From Ga0077527 sp964486865 (GTDB lineage: Bacteria; Pseudomonadota; Gammaproteobacteria; Burkholderiales; SG8-41), in the NCBI GenBank assembly GCA_964486865.1, contig CAZAOZ010000011.1, forward strand, positions 1-64,000: a stretch of DNA of 64,000 bases, in the 5' to 3' direction. The stretch's first letter is position 1, and each line of letters opens with the position of its first letter. Under the pieces are notes generated by a model that saw only the letters and a list, made by a program, of their open reading frames with translations, had not been told where the DNA came from and made no database searches. This document shows positions 8,967-17,295 of the stretch, piece after piece. The position numbers and the translations under genes were made by a program.

Positions 8967-11126
8967 TTACCAATTCGCCATGCGCTGAATTTCCTCGGCG
9001 GTCTGGCGCAGATAGTGGCCCTGCATCCGGCCCAGGGTTAACAGCAGCGCCACTGCCACGTCGGGCCGCTCCCGTTCCAGGCGTTCGAGTCCGTCGCGGT
9101 CGATTTCGAGGAGTTCCGTCGGCGCCATCACCATCGCATCCGCCGTCCGCGGCCCGGGGTCGAGAAACGCCACCTCGCCGAAAAAAGTCCCGGGGCCGTA
9201 CTTGCCGAGGCGCTTGTAATGGTAGCGCGTGGTCTGCAGGCGGGCCTCGACCTCGCCGCGCAGGACTATGTACATGTGATCGCCCTCATCGCCGGCCGAA
9301 AACAGCTTCTGCCCGGCTTCGGCCGACACTGTTTTCACCACGGCCTGCAATGCGGCGATCTGGTCCGGGGTCATGGCATCGCACAAATCCGTCTCGGCCA
9401 GTGCAGCGCGTTCATGCGGTTGCGCCGGCGGCGCCCCCAGGTCGGTCAACAGCGCGTCTTCCGCGAATTCCAGCGCCTGGTCGGAGCCGACGAACGTGCG
9501 CACGCCGAGCTTGCCCTGCCCCTTCTGATCCAGCGCGGACAGAGTCTCGTTCGGATCGTCACCCAGTCCGAGTTCACTATGCACCTCGCACAGCAGCAAT
9601 TGCCCGCCGTGACTTTGCAGGCGCGCCGCAATCTGGTGGAGGATGTTCATGCCGGTCAGATCGATCTGGCTGACGCGTCCGAAGTGCAGGATCACCCAGG
9701 CCCGCCGGTCGAGATCGGGCAGCAGTTGCTCAAACAGGCCGTCCGCCGTCGCAAAAAAGAGGTTGCCGCGCAACTGGTAATGCACGATGCGGTCGCCGTG
9801 TGCGTTCAGCATCTCGTGCTCTTCGGCGGTACGACGCCGCACCGAATGCCGCTGCAGGCCGGTGGTGCGAAAATGCACGACTGACGATTCGGCCTGCGAA
9901 CGGATGAACAGGATGATCGCAATGACCACACCGGCGCCCACGGCCGTCACCAGGTCATAGCCGACGGTAATGGTCGTCACCAGCAGCGCAACCAGCGCAT
10001 CGGTGCGTGTGCGCCCCGCGCGCAACCAGGTGAACATGTCGCGTTCGATCATGCCGATGGCGACGTAAATGATGATCCCGGCCAGCACGCTGATCGGCAG
10101 CCAGCGGCCGGCGCCGCCGAAGAAAAGCACCAGCAGCAGAAATGCCGCTCCCGCGGAGACTCCGCCCCAGCGGCGCGCGCCGGTTTTGGCGCCAACCACC
10201 GTGGCACCGGTAGTCGCCGAGCCGCCCATGCCGCCGAGTGCACCCGCCAGCATTTGCCCGAACCCCTGTGCAATCAGCTCGCGCCTGGCGGCATGCCGCG
10301 TCCCGGTCACCAGATCGGCGATGACCGAGGCCAGCAGCGTATTCAGGCTGGCGAGCATGGCAAGCGCCAGCGCACCCGACAGGATGGGCCACGGCGGCAG
10401 TCCCTGGAACAGATCGACGGAAAGCGCCGCCTCACCCGCGCCTGCCTGCGGCAACTCGCCGACCACCCACGTTGCCGGCACTGCCGCCGGCACCATGCCG
10501 GCCAGCAGATGAAACACGATGGTGCCGCCGATCAGCCCGGCAATCGCGGCCGGCATCCACGCCAGCATGCGCGTCGAGACCGTCATGAATATGATGGTGG
10601 ACAGCGCGGTCGCAACCGGAATCCAGTACCAGCTGGCCCAGGCCGGATCGGCAGCCTCGCCGAATAACGGCCGCACCTGCGATTTGATCATCAGCAGCGC
10701 CGCTCCGGTCATGAAGCCGACCACGACCGGATAGGGTATGAACTTGATCAGACGGCCGCCGCCGGATACCGCGATGACAATCTGTATGACGCCTGCCAGC
10801 ACGGTCACTGCCACCAGCGCCGCGAACAGACGCTCACCGGAAAGATCATGCGCCGCGAGCGCCGCCACCGATCCCGACAGCAGCGCCAGGGACGGCCCCG
10901 TGGGTGAACTGATCAGGGCGATCGTGCCGCCAAAAGCGCCCGAGACCAGACTCAGGCATGCAGCGCCGATCAGGCCGGCCAGCGCACCGCTGGCTGCGCT
11001 CATGTCCATCAGCGCAAACAACGCAACCCCGTAGGCCATCGCCTGCGGCAACACGACCATCGCGCCCGCCACACCGCCGGCAAGATCGCCCATGCGGTAG
11101 GCCGGCCAGCGGTCACTCGTGAACAA
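8967..11126 (-). CDS. SulP anion transporter with STAS and cyclic-nucleotide-binding domains (second copy)
   Basis: This 719-residue protein has the same order as the gene at 746-3076: SulP membrane domain (about 1-400), STAS (about 425-540) and a cNMP-binding domain (about 585-710). The STAS loop reads QIDLTGMN, so the serine of the DSxG motif is replaced by Leu, unlike the first copy. The cNMP cassette is FFGEVAFLD followed by GPRTADA, with the binding Arg kept. The start is an unusual TTG: AGGAGG lies eight bases upstream of it, whereas ATG at 11093 has no such site and would cut the N-terminus. It diverges from the Ada-like gene across about 150 bases. The two SulP proteins are clearly different in sequence and are not a recent duplication. 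Confidence 0.88.
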   Translation of the reverse strand: MFTSDRWPAYRMGDLAGGVAGAMVVLPQAMAYGVALFALMDMSAASGALAGLIGAACLSLVSGAFGGTIALISSPTGPSLALLSGSVAALAAHDLSGERLFAALVAVTVLAGVIQIVIAVSGGGRLIKFIPYPVVVGFMTGAALLMIKSQVRPLFGEAADPAWASWYWIPVATALSTIIFMTVSTRMLAWMPAAIAGLIGGTIVFHLLAGMVPAAVPATWVVGELPQAGAGEAALSVDLFQGLPPWPILSGALALAMLASLNTLLASVIADLVTGTRHAARRELIAQGFGQMLAGALGGMGGSATTGATVVGAKTGARRWGGVSAGAAFLLLVLFFGGAGRWLPISVLAGIIIYVAIGMIERDMFTWLRAGRTRTDALVALLVTTITVGYDLVTAVGAGVVIAIILFIRSQAESSVVHFRTTGLQRHSVRRRTAEEHEMLNAHGDRIVHYQLRGNLFFATADGLFEQLLPDLDRRAWVILHFGRVSQIDLTGMNILHQIAARLQSHGGQLLLCEVHSELGLGDDPNETLSALDQKGQGKLGVRTFVGSDQALEFAEDALLTDLGAPPAQPHERAALAETDLCDAMTPDQIAALQAVVKTVSAEAGQKLFSAGDEGDHMYIVLRGEVEARLQTTRYHYKRLGKYGPGTFFGEVAFLDPGPRTADAMVMAPTELLEIDRDGLERLERERPDVAVALLLTLGRMQGHYLRQTAEEIQRMANW

Positions 11127-11277
11127 GCGTATCGCCTCCTGCTGCGTGCTCTTGCAAGCGCCCGGCCATGCACCGGCACCGGGACCGCCACCACAAAACT
11201 ATAGCGGCAAACACCCGCAGCGGCCAGCTACGATTGACGCCGCAAGAATCGGGTCGCGCGACAAGACCCACCGCCGT

Positions 11278-12132
11278 ATGCTGTCGATCATGACCGGCAG
11301 CACCGCCCATCATGACTATAACCGCATTGCGCAAGCCATCGCCTGGCTGCATGCGCACGCCGAATCGCAGCCCGATCTCGCCCGCGTCGCGCGCCACGTG
11401 GGCCTGAGCGAGAATCATTTCCAGCGGTTGTTCACGCGCTGGGCCGGCGTCAGTCCCAAGCGTTTTCTGCAATGCCTGACGCTGGAAGACGCCCGCCGGC
11501 GGCTGGCCGGAACGCGCAGCACGCTGGATCTCGCCGCGGCCGTCGGTCTGTCAGGCAGCGGACGGCTGCATGATCTGTTCGTGACGCTCGATGCCATGTC
11601 GCCGGGCGAAGCGCGGCTGGGCGGCGCCGGACTCGACATCCGCTACGGCATCCATGACACCCGCTTCGGACCGGCATTGATTGCGGTCACCGCGCGCGGT
11701 GTCTGCGCACTGTATTTCGTTGACAATCAACATGCCGCACCGGAACAACTGCGTGCAGCCTGGCCGCAGGCGCGCCTCGTTCCGGATACCCGCGGCACCG
11801 CTGCGCTGGCGCGGCGCATTTTCGAACCGCTCGCGACCGATACAAGGCAGCCGCTGGCCGTGCTGGTCAAGGGCACGAATTTCCAGATTCAGGTGTGGCG
11901 GGCGCTGCTGGCGCTGCCCGCGGGTGCGGTGACCACGTACGGCGACCTGGCCGGTGCGCTGCAAATGCCGGATGCCGCACGCGCCGTCGGGGCCGCGCTC
12001 GGCGCCAATGCACTGGCCTGGCTGATACCCTGCCATCGCGTGATCCGCGCCACCGGCGCGCTGAGCGGCTATCGCTGGGGCGCTGAACGCAAGGCAGCCA
12101 TGCTGGCCTGGGAAGCGGCGCAGGCAGGATAA
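11278..12132 (+). CDS. Ada-like protein: AraC helix-turn-helix fused to O6-methylguanine-DNA methyltransferase
   Basis: An AraC-type DNA-binding domain (about residues 10-105, including LARVARHVGLSENHFQRLF) is joined to an MGMT domain. The active-site motif PCHRVI has its Cys near residue 252 and is followed by GALSGYRWG, as in Ada and Ogt. Ada transfers O6-alkyl groups from guanine to this cysteine in an irreversible suicide reaction. The N-terminal Ada zinc domain, which senses methyl phosphotriesters through a second cysteine, is absent, so this protein can repair but probably cannot be switched on like E. coli Ada. Open frame extends to 11119, but homologues start near ATG 11278 or 11290. 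Confidence 0.88.
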   Translation: MLSIMTGSTAHHDYNRIAQAIAWLHAHAESQPDLARVARHVGLSENHFQRLFTRWAGVSPKRFLQCLTLEDARRRLAGTRSTLDLAAAVGLSGSGRLHDLFVTLDAMSPGEARLGGAGLDIRYGIHDTRFGPALIAVTARGVCALYFVDNQHAAPEQLRAAWPQARLVPDTRGTAALARRIFEPLATDTRQPLAVLVKGTNFQIQVWRALLALPAGAVTTYGDLAGALQMPDAARAVGAALGANALAWLIPCHRVIRATGALSGYRWGAERKAAMLAWEAAQAG

Positions 12133-12272
12133 ATATCATAAAAATTAAGACGTTAATAAGAATCATGTTCGCACCTTAACCGGCGCCTGTAACTGAATCG
12201 ACTCGCCGGCTCCATTGATCCAAAACAAATACAGTTGTTTGGGGAAGCGGCATGCTGCGTTCAGGCCCACTC

Positions 12273-12278
12273 GAGGAG
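12273..12278 (+). promoter_or_regulatory. Ribosome binding site fixing the CBS-protein start
   Basis: GAGGAG lies six bases before ATG 12285 and shows that the in-frame ATG at 12252 is not the start used. Confidence 0.7.
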
Positions 12279-12284
12279 AACATC

Positions 12285-12665
12285 ATGTTGGTACGCGATT
12301 ACATGAGCGCCCGCCCCATCATGGTCCACGCACAGGACGACTACAAACGCGCATTTGAAATCATGGAGCGCCACACCCTGCGGCACCTGCCGGTGCTGGA
12401 TGACCGTCAACATCTCGTCGGCATTTTGGCTGAGCGCGACCTATTGCTGGCCGCGACCCACTATTTGCAGTGCGATGTTGAAGTCACCGAGGTCATGCAC
12501 TGCGACGTAATTACGGCAACGCCCCACATGCCGATTGAGGAAGCGGCATCATTGATGGCTCACCATCATATCGGCGGTTTGCCAGTGATCGGCGATAACG
12601 GGGCGGTGGTTGGAATCATTACCGAGACGGACATTTTCAAGTCCATCGGCCAGCCCACCCATTAG
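12285..12665 (+). CDS. CBS-domain pair protein
   Basis: The 126-residue protein consists almost entirely of two CBS domains (about 5-60 and 68-124). Typical CBS landmarks are MSARPIMVHAQD, HLPVLDDRQHLVGILAERDLL, and HIGGLPVIGDNGAVVGIITE. CBS pairs bind adenosine nucleotides such as AMP, ATP or SAM and sense energy status; stand-alone ones like this have no assigned role. The gene is alone, with AT-rich sequence upstream that could contain its promoter and a 645-base gap downstream. Confidence 0.88.
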   Translation: MLVRDYMSARPIMVHAQDDYKRAFEIMERHTLRHLPVLDDRQHLVGILAERDLLLAATHYLQCDVEVTEVMHCDVITATPHMPIEEAASLMAHHHIGGLPVIGDNGAVVGIITETDIFKSIGQPTH

Positions 12666-13141
12666 ACGGTGCAATCAGTTTTGAAATGTCCGGTGGGCCA
12701 CAAGCCGTAAACCTGATTATCCGGTCTTTTGAGGTCACCGCCGTCCCGGAACCCGAAACCTGCGCGACGCCTGGTGTCGGATCGTTTCCCATGCCGTTCG
12801 CCTTCGGTGAAGGTCCTGAAACTGTACCTCGCGGCAATCGTATTCTTTTTGCCAAAAACATTGGCATTGACTTGCATGATGCCATTTTGATATTCATGCC
12901 GCGTCAGCCATGCGCCTGGCCCCCCTCGGCGGCGGTCTTTGCGACTCGCCCTCCGGCAATCGAGCCTGTAAAACAAAGCCGGGTTTTCGCAGTCATTTCC
13001 GCGAAGACACCATGCTAATATGCCGCGGCCTCAGCAAGATGCGGTCGAGTTAATGGCCGCATAAATTTTATTACTCTGAAGGGCGATGGGGCCGTGGCTC
13101 AGAAGAACCGCATATCGCCGAGTACATCGGCAGCAAGGAAT
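12666..13141 (+). other. Intergenic stretch without a supported gene
   Basis: I find no convincing gene in this stretch. Short frames on both strands lack ribosome sites and recognisable motifs. The base composition is more even than in the flanking genes, and the segment leads into a decayed gene fragment, so it may be degenerate coding DNA. Confidence 0.5.
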
Positions 13142-13280
13142 CGGGCAGGCCAGTGCGCGAGATCGGCGCGCCGCGGTCTGGACCGCGACCGTAAGGCCGG
13201 CATTTGCGCTCTACAACACCAAAACCGAAACCGATGCCTTGATCAAGACCTTGCGCAAGAACAGCACGAACCCCCGATAA
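13142..13280 (+). pseudogene. Decayed 3' end of a SufS/CsdA-type cysteine desulfurase
   Basis: In one frame (from 13142) the translation reads RAGQCARSARRGLDRD, close to the RAGHHCA active-site cysteine loop and following helix of SufS-type cysteine desulfurases. A shifted frame then gives TVRPAFALYNTKTETDALI, matching the family's C-terminal TVRxSxALYNT-EEID motif. The two parts are in the correct order and spacing but in different frames, one His of the loop is missing, and the upstream 400 residues of the enzyme are not recognisable. I infer a dead remnant of about 45 codons. An error in sequence could explain the frameshift but not the missing body of the gene. Confidence 0.5.
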
Positions 13281-13310
13281 TCACCCGTAGCAAATAAATG
13301 GAGGCAAACG

Positions 13311-14489
13311 ATGCCGTCTGGAAACATCATCTCCCATGCCCTGACCAGCGAAGATTTTGCCAAGATCAAACTGCTCGGCAAGCCGCAAATCTACAAAAAA
13401 GGCGACTTGATTTTTTCGGACGGGGATAATGCCGAACACATCTATTTCATTGAGACCGGCAATGTTTCCATTTTCATAGAAAAATTTACCGTTCAGGATG
13501 AAATCAGCGCATTGGGGCCGGGAGATTATTTTGGGGAGATGGCTTTCTTCAGCGGCGACAAGCGCTCGGCTTCCGCTTGCGCCCTGACGGATACGACACT
13601 CCTCAGTGTGGACAAGGCGGCTTTTCTGAACTTGTTTGAGTCTGATTCGGATATCGCAGACAAGATCAATCAAGTCTTTTCGAAACGCAATCAGGAACTA
13701 TCATTCAAAGAACATCTGACCGGCGGCAAAACGTCCCCGGAAAATAAGTCTTTTCTGCTCGGCATCAAGGGTGACCCCTCTTTGCGGTTTTCCGCCCTCT
13801 CAAGAGAAAGGTACGACAGCGTTGTAGACAGGATCATTTCAGATCTGCAACCCCATCTGTACGACCTGCTGATAAACCGCTCGGCATATGAAATATTCAT
13901 CCATTGCAATAGCGGGGAAGTCAATATCAGAACCGTCTTCGATCCATTCAACGGCACTATCCATCCGGCATCCAAATTATTGAACATCGCATATATCGAG
14001 CGCCATTTCCCCGTCATCGCATTTGCGGAAAAATCGCTACTGATAAAGCAGTTGTACGGATTCATCATGGGAAACGCCAGCTTCACTCAATTGCCGGCTC
14101 AACACATGAAAAACCTGCAGTCCCGCTTCGTCGACTGGAAACCCGTAGACCAACGTGACATAGCCAATACCATATCCAGACTCTCCCAGCTCAGGAAGAT
14201 CCCCGATTTCTACCTGAGAAACATCACTATCAGCATCGTCGAAGATGCCATACGCATGCAATTCAATTGCGATGGCACGCAAATAGTCAACTCACAGGGA
14301 TTTCTGGATTTTATTGAGCAGAATCTGGATGAGGACGAGGAAGGCGCCACGCAAACCGGCGAGCGAAGAAGCGAGCAAAGAAGAAGCCCGGCCGCGCAAA
14401 TGGCTCGCCGCCAATATCAATACGGCGAGCGAAGAAGCCCCCCGGGGCGTCGCCAGGAGGATTGGGACGCGATAACCGGCAAGGATTGA
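13311..14489 (+). CDS. Cyclic-nucleotide-binding protein with unknown middle domain and Arg-rich tail
   Basis: The first 130 residues form a CRP-type nucleotide-binding domain with YFGEMAFFSGDKRSASA as phosphate-binding cassette. There is no DNA-binding helix-turn-helix after it. Residues about 145-340 form a folded-looking region I do not recognise, rich in aromatic residues (SAYEIFIHCNSG, FVDWKPVDQRDI). The last 50 residues are basic and repeat GERRS; the DNA there has a 16-base direct repeat (14357 and 14423). GGAGG eight bases upstream supports ATG 13311. The GC content is below that of its neighbours. It might relay cAMP or c-di-GMP signals to an unknown partner; the function is not known. 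Confidence 0.75.
   Translation: MPSGNIISHALTSEDFAKIKLLGKPQIYKKGDLIFSDGDNAEHIYFIETGNVSIFIEKFTVQDEISALGPGDYFGEMAFFSGDKRSASACALTDTTLLSVDKAAFLNLFESDSDIADKINQVFSKRNQELSFKEHLTGGKTSPENKSFLLGIKGDPSLRFSALSRERYDSVVDRIISDLQPHLYDLLINRSAYEIFIHCNSGEVNIRTVFDPFNGTIHPASKLLNIAYIERHFPVIAFAEKSLLIKQLYGFIMGNASFTQLPAQHMKNLQSRFVDWKPVDQRDIANTISRLSQLRKIPDFYLRNITISIVEDAIRMQFNCDGTQIVNSQGFLDFIEQNLDEDEEGATQTGERRSEQRRSPAAQMARRQYQYGERRSPPGRRQEDWDAITGKD
14357..14438 (+). repeat. Direct repeat CGGCGAGCGAAGAAGC inside the tail of the cNMP protein
   Basis: Two exact 16-base copies start at 14357 and 14423 and encode the repeated GERRS peptide of the Arg-rich tail. The in-frame copies suggest tail growth by local duplication. 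Confidence 0.7.
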
Positions 14490-14567
14490 CACCGCGCAGA
14501 CGCCACAAACCGTAATACGTTCTGTTTCCGATGCATTGAATCGCTGCGATTTAATGCAGATTAGCAG

Positions 14568-15623
14568 TCAAGCTATCGGCAGCAGAGACTGCAATCCGGT
14601 TTCAACGGCGATGCGTTTCAGGTCGGTGATGGTGTCCTCCGGATACCGGATGCCCTGCTCACGGTGGCGCTGATCGTTGCGCGCCTCCATCTCGCCCGGA
14701 TAAAACACCTCGTCAAATCCCTGCGCCAGCGGCACCGACTTGATCTCGGCCACCCACTGCTCCATGCGCGCGTTGAATTCCGCCAGCGGCTGCATGGCCG
14801 CGATATTGATCGCCACCATGAAATGCCCGCAATTGCTTTTTTCCGCGGTTTTATAGGGACTGTGCACCGCGGACAGAAAGCCGCTGCCGGTCAGCACGCC
14901 GGAGAGCATATCGACCATCGCCGCAATGGCATAACCCTTGTGCTCCGCCATCGGCAGGATGATGCCGTCGATGGCCGCCTGCGGATCGGTGGTCGGCGCG
15001 CCGTCAGCGGTGATCGCCCAGCCCAGAGGGATCGGCAGCCGCTTGTTGCGCGCCAGATAAATTTTTCCGCGCGCTACACCGGTATTCGCCATATCGACCA
15101 CGAACGGCGCATGATGGCCGGCCGGCGCCGCCACCGACCACGGATTGGTGCCGACGATTTTTTTGCGGCCACCCCACGGCGCCATCGCCGGCCCGCCGTT
15201 GGAAGTCAGCAGCATCACGCAACCGGCGCGCGCCCCCATCAGCGTGTAATACATGCAGGTGCCGAAATGGTTGGACATGCGCACGCCGACGGCACCGATG
15301 CCGTTCGCCTTCGCGCGCTTGATCGCCTCCTCCGCCGCCAGTTTGGTCAGCACATGGCCGACGCCGTCGTGGCCGTCGATCACCGCCAGCGCGCCGGCAT
15401 CGACGACGAGTTCCGGCGTCGTCACCGGATTCATCACCTTGTTGCGCAACCGGTCGAGGTACCAGCCCAGGCGCAGCACGCCGTGCGACTGATGGCCCCA
15501 CAGGTCGGCCTGCACCAGCGTATCGGCCACCAGCCGCGCATCCGCCTCGGGCATGCCCTGCCCGGCATAGACGGCGGCGGCAAAGTCGATCAGTTTCTCG
15601 GCATTCACGGGAGCTGCGGACAT
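14568..15623 (-). CDS. Ldh-family (type 2 malate/L-lactate) NAD(P)-dependent dehydrogenase
   Basis: The product of about 351 residues belongs to the Ldh2/MdhG fold, which is unrelated to classical Rossmann malate dehydrogenases. It has the family's LVQADLWGHQSHGVLRL N-terminal motif, VGVRMSNHFGTCMYY with the active-site His, GTNPWSVAAP, and PLGWAITADGAPTTDP. Members oxidise 2-hydroxy acids such as malate, lactate, ureidoglycolate or sulfolactate with NAD(P). The substrate is open. GTG 15626 precedes ATG 15623; I use the ATG. It diverges from the FlK-like thioesterase gene, which begins 75 bases away. Confidence 0.88.
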   Translation of the reverse strand: MSAAPVNAEKLIDFAAAVYAGQGMPEADARLVADTLVQADLWGHQSHGVLRLGWYLDRLRNKVMNPVTTPELVVDAGALAVIDGHDGVGHVLTKLAAEEAIKRAKANGIGAVGVRMSNHFGTCMYYTLMGARAGCVMLLTSNGGPAMAPWGGRKKIVGTNPWSVAAPAGHHAPFVVDMANTGVARGKIYLARNKRLPIPLGWAITADGAPTTDPQAAIDGIILPMAEHKGYAIAAMVDMLSGVLTGSGFLSAVHSPYKTAEKSNCGHFMVAINIAAMQPLAEFNARMEQWVAEIKSVPLAQGFDEVFYPGEMEARNDQRHREQGIRYPEDTITDLKRIAVETGLQSLLPIA

Positions 15624-15697
15624 CACGGCGGGCTTTCGCTGGGGGAGCGTCTGATTCTAAACTACGCGCACTTTCTCGTTCCCTTGGCATCCACGAC

Positions 15698-16117
15698 ATG
15701 AAAACCACGCTGCAGCCCGGCCTGACCCATCAGTTCAAATTCACGGTGCCGCCCGACAAGACCGTGCCGCATCTGTATCCGGAGTCCGAAATGTTCCAGC
15801 AGATGCCGCAGGTATTCGCCACCGGCTACATGGTCGGACTGATGGAATGGGCGTGCATCGAGGCCATACGCCCGCACCTCGACTGGCCGCGCGAGCAGTC
15901 GCTGGGCACGCAGGTCAGCTTTTCGCACCTGGCGGCAACGCCGCCGGGGCTGACGATCACCGTGGATGTAACGCTCGACCGCATCGACGGCCGGCGGCTC
16001 ATTTTCTCGGTCACTGCGCACGACGGCATCGACCGGATCACGCAAGGCACCCACGAGCGCGTGATCATCGACGCCGCACGCTTCAATGAAAAGCTTGCAG
16101 GAAAACGACGCAGTTAG
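15698..16117 (+). CDS. FlK-like acyl-CoA thioesterase
   Basis: The 139-residue hot-dog protein resembles the fluoroacetyl-CoA thioesterase family. The residues expected for the FlK triad are visible: Thr42 in VFATGYMV, Glu50 in GLMEWAC and a His at 77 in SFSHLAATPPG. The C-terminal GTHERVII is also a family hallmark. Bacterial homologues outside fluoroacetate producers are common and are thought to hydrolyse small toxic or dead-end acyl-CoAs. Its 3' end overlaps the convergent CoxE-like gene by four bases. Confidence 0.82.
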   Translation: MKTTLQPGLTHQFKFTVPPDKTVPHLYPESEMFQQMPQVFATGYMVGLMEWACIEAIRPHLDWPREQSLGTQVSFSHLAATPPGLTITVDVTLDRIDGRRLIFSVTAHDGIDRITQGTHERVIIDAARFNEKLAGKRRS

Positions 16118-17295
16118 TGCGAGCGGCTGAGCAGCCGCATGCCGCGATCCAGCCCGTCGATGGTCAGCGGGAACATGCGGTCGCCCATCAACTGGCGGGT
16201 GATGGCAATCGACTCGTGGTAATTCCACACTGCCTCGGGCTGCGGATTCAACCAGATCGCGCGTGAATACACCTGCAGCATGCGCTGCAGCCACACCGCG
16301 CCCGCTTCCTCGTTGCTGTGCTCGACGCTGCCGCCGGGATAGGTGATTTCGTACGGGCTCATGGTCGCATCGCCCACAAAAATCACTTTATAGTCATGAG
16401 GATACGTATGCAGCACATCCCAGGTCGCCATGCGCTCGGTGGCGCGGCGGCGGTTGTCCTTCCACACCCGCTCGTAGAGAAAATTGTGGAAGTAGAAATG
16501 CTCCAGATGCTTGAACTCGGTGCGCGTCGCCGAGAACAACTGCTCGCAGACGCGGATGTGGTCGTCCATCGAACCGCCGATGTCGAGAAACAGCAGCACC
16601 TTCACCGCGTTGTGCCGCTCCGGCACCATTTTCAGGTCCAGCCAGCCGGCGTTTTTCGCGGTGGAGCGGATGGTGTCATCCATGTCGAGTTCTTCCGGCG
16701 CACCGGTGCGCGCGAACTTCCTGAGCTTCCTCAGCGCCACCTTGATGTTGCGCGTGCCAAGCTCGACTGAATCATCCAGATTTCTGAATTCGCGCTGATC
16801 CCATACTTTCACCGCGCGACGGTGGCGCGATTCCTGCTGGCCAATGCGGATGCCTTCCGGGTTGTAGCCGTAGGCGCCGAACGGGCTGGTGCCTCCCGTG
16901 CCGATCCACTTGCTGCCGCCCTGATGCCTGCCTTTCTGCTCTTCGAGGCGTTTTTTCAGCGTCTCCATCAACTGCTCCCAGCCGCCCAGCGACTGGATCA
17001 GTTTTTTCTCTTCCTCGGTCAGGTGTTTTTCAATCATCTTGCGCAGCCATTCTTCCGGGATCGCCGCCGTGGCAGCGTCGATGCCGACCACGCCCTTGAA
17101 GTAAGCCGCGAATACCAGGTCGTAGCGGTCAAAGAATTTTTCATCCTTGACCAGGCAGGTGCGCGCCAGAAAATAAAAATCCTCGATGCTGCCGAAAGCG
17201 ACCTGCTTTTCCAGCGCCTCGATCAGCACCAGGAATTCCTTGATCGACGCCGGCACGCCGCCTTGGCGCAGCTTCAGGAAAAACTCGATCAGCAT
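16114..17295 (-). CDS. VWA-domain protein of the CoxE family
   Basis: The 393-residue protein matches the VWA-containing CoxE-like family. The N-terminal part (MLIEFFLKLRQGGVPASIKE, YDLVFAAYFKG) is typical, and the C-terminal VWA part contains LLFLDIGGSMDDH, a variant of the DxSxS metal site in which the first Ser is Gly (DIGGS). CoxE works with the MoxR-type AAA ATPase CoxD in maturing molybdo-hydroxylases such as CO dehydrogenase. The open frame extends further upstream, but homologues start at this ATG. Its start overlaps the stop of the GGDEF gene (ATGCTGA), so translation is probably coupled. The matching MoxR gene is separated from it by that GGDEF gene. Confidence 0.85.
   Translation of the reverse strand: MLIEFFLKLRQGGVPASIKEFLVLIEALEKQVAFGSIEDFYFLARTCLVKDEKFFDRYDLVFAAYFKGVVGIDAATAAIPEEWLRKMIEKHLTEEEKKLIQSLGGWEQLMETLKKRLEEQKGRHQGGSKWIGTGGTSPFGAYGYNPEGIRIGQQESRHRRAVKVWDQREFRNLDDSVELGTRNIKVALRKLRKFARTGAPEELDMDDTIRSTAKNAGWLDLKMVPERHNAVKVLLFLDIGGSMDDHIRVCEQLFSATRTEFKHLEHFYFHNFLYERVWKDNRRRATERMATWDVLHTYPHDYKVIFVGDATMSPYEITYPGGSVEHSNEEAGAVWLQRMLQVYSRAIWLNPQPEAVWNYHESIAITRQLMGDRMFPLTIDGLDRGMRLLSRSH

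Noticed and set aside
12662..13018. Short overlapping open frames of about 100 codons on both strands in the 12.7-13.0 kb gap
   Set aside because: No ribosome site, no family resemblance, and both strands are open to a similar degree.
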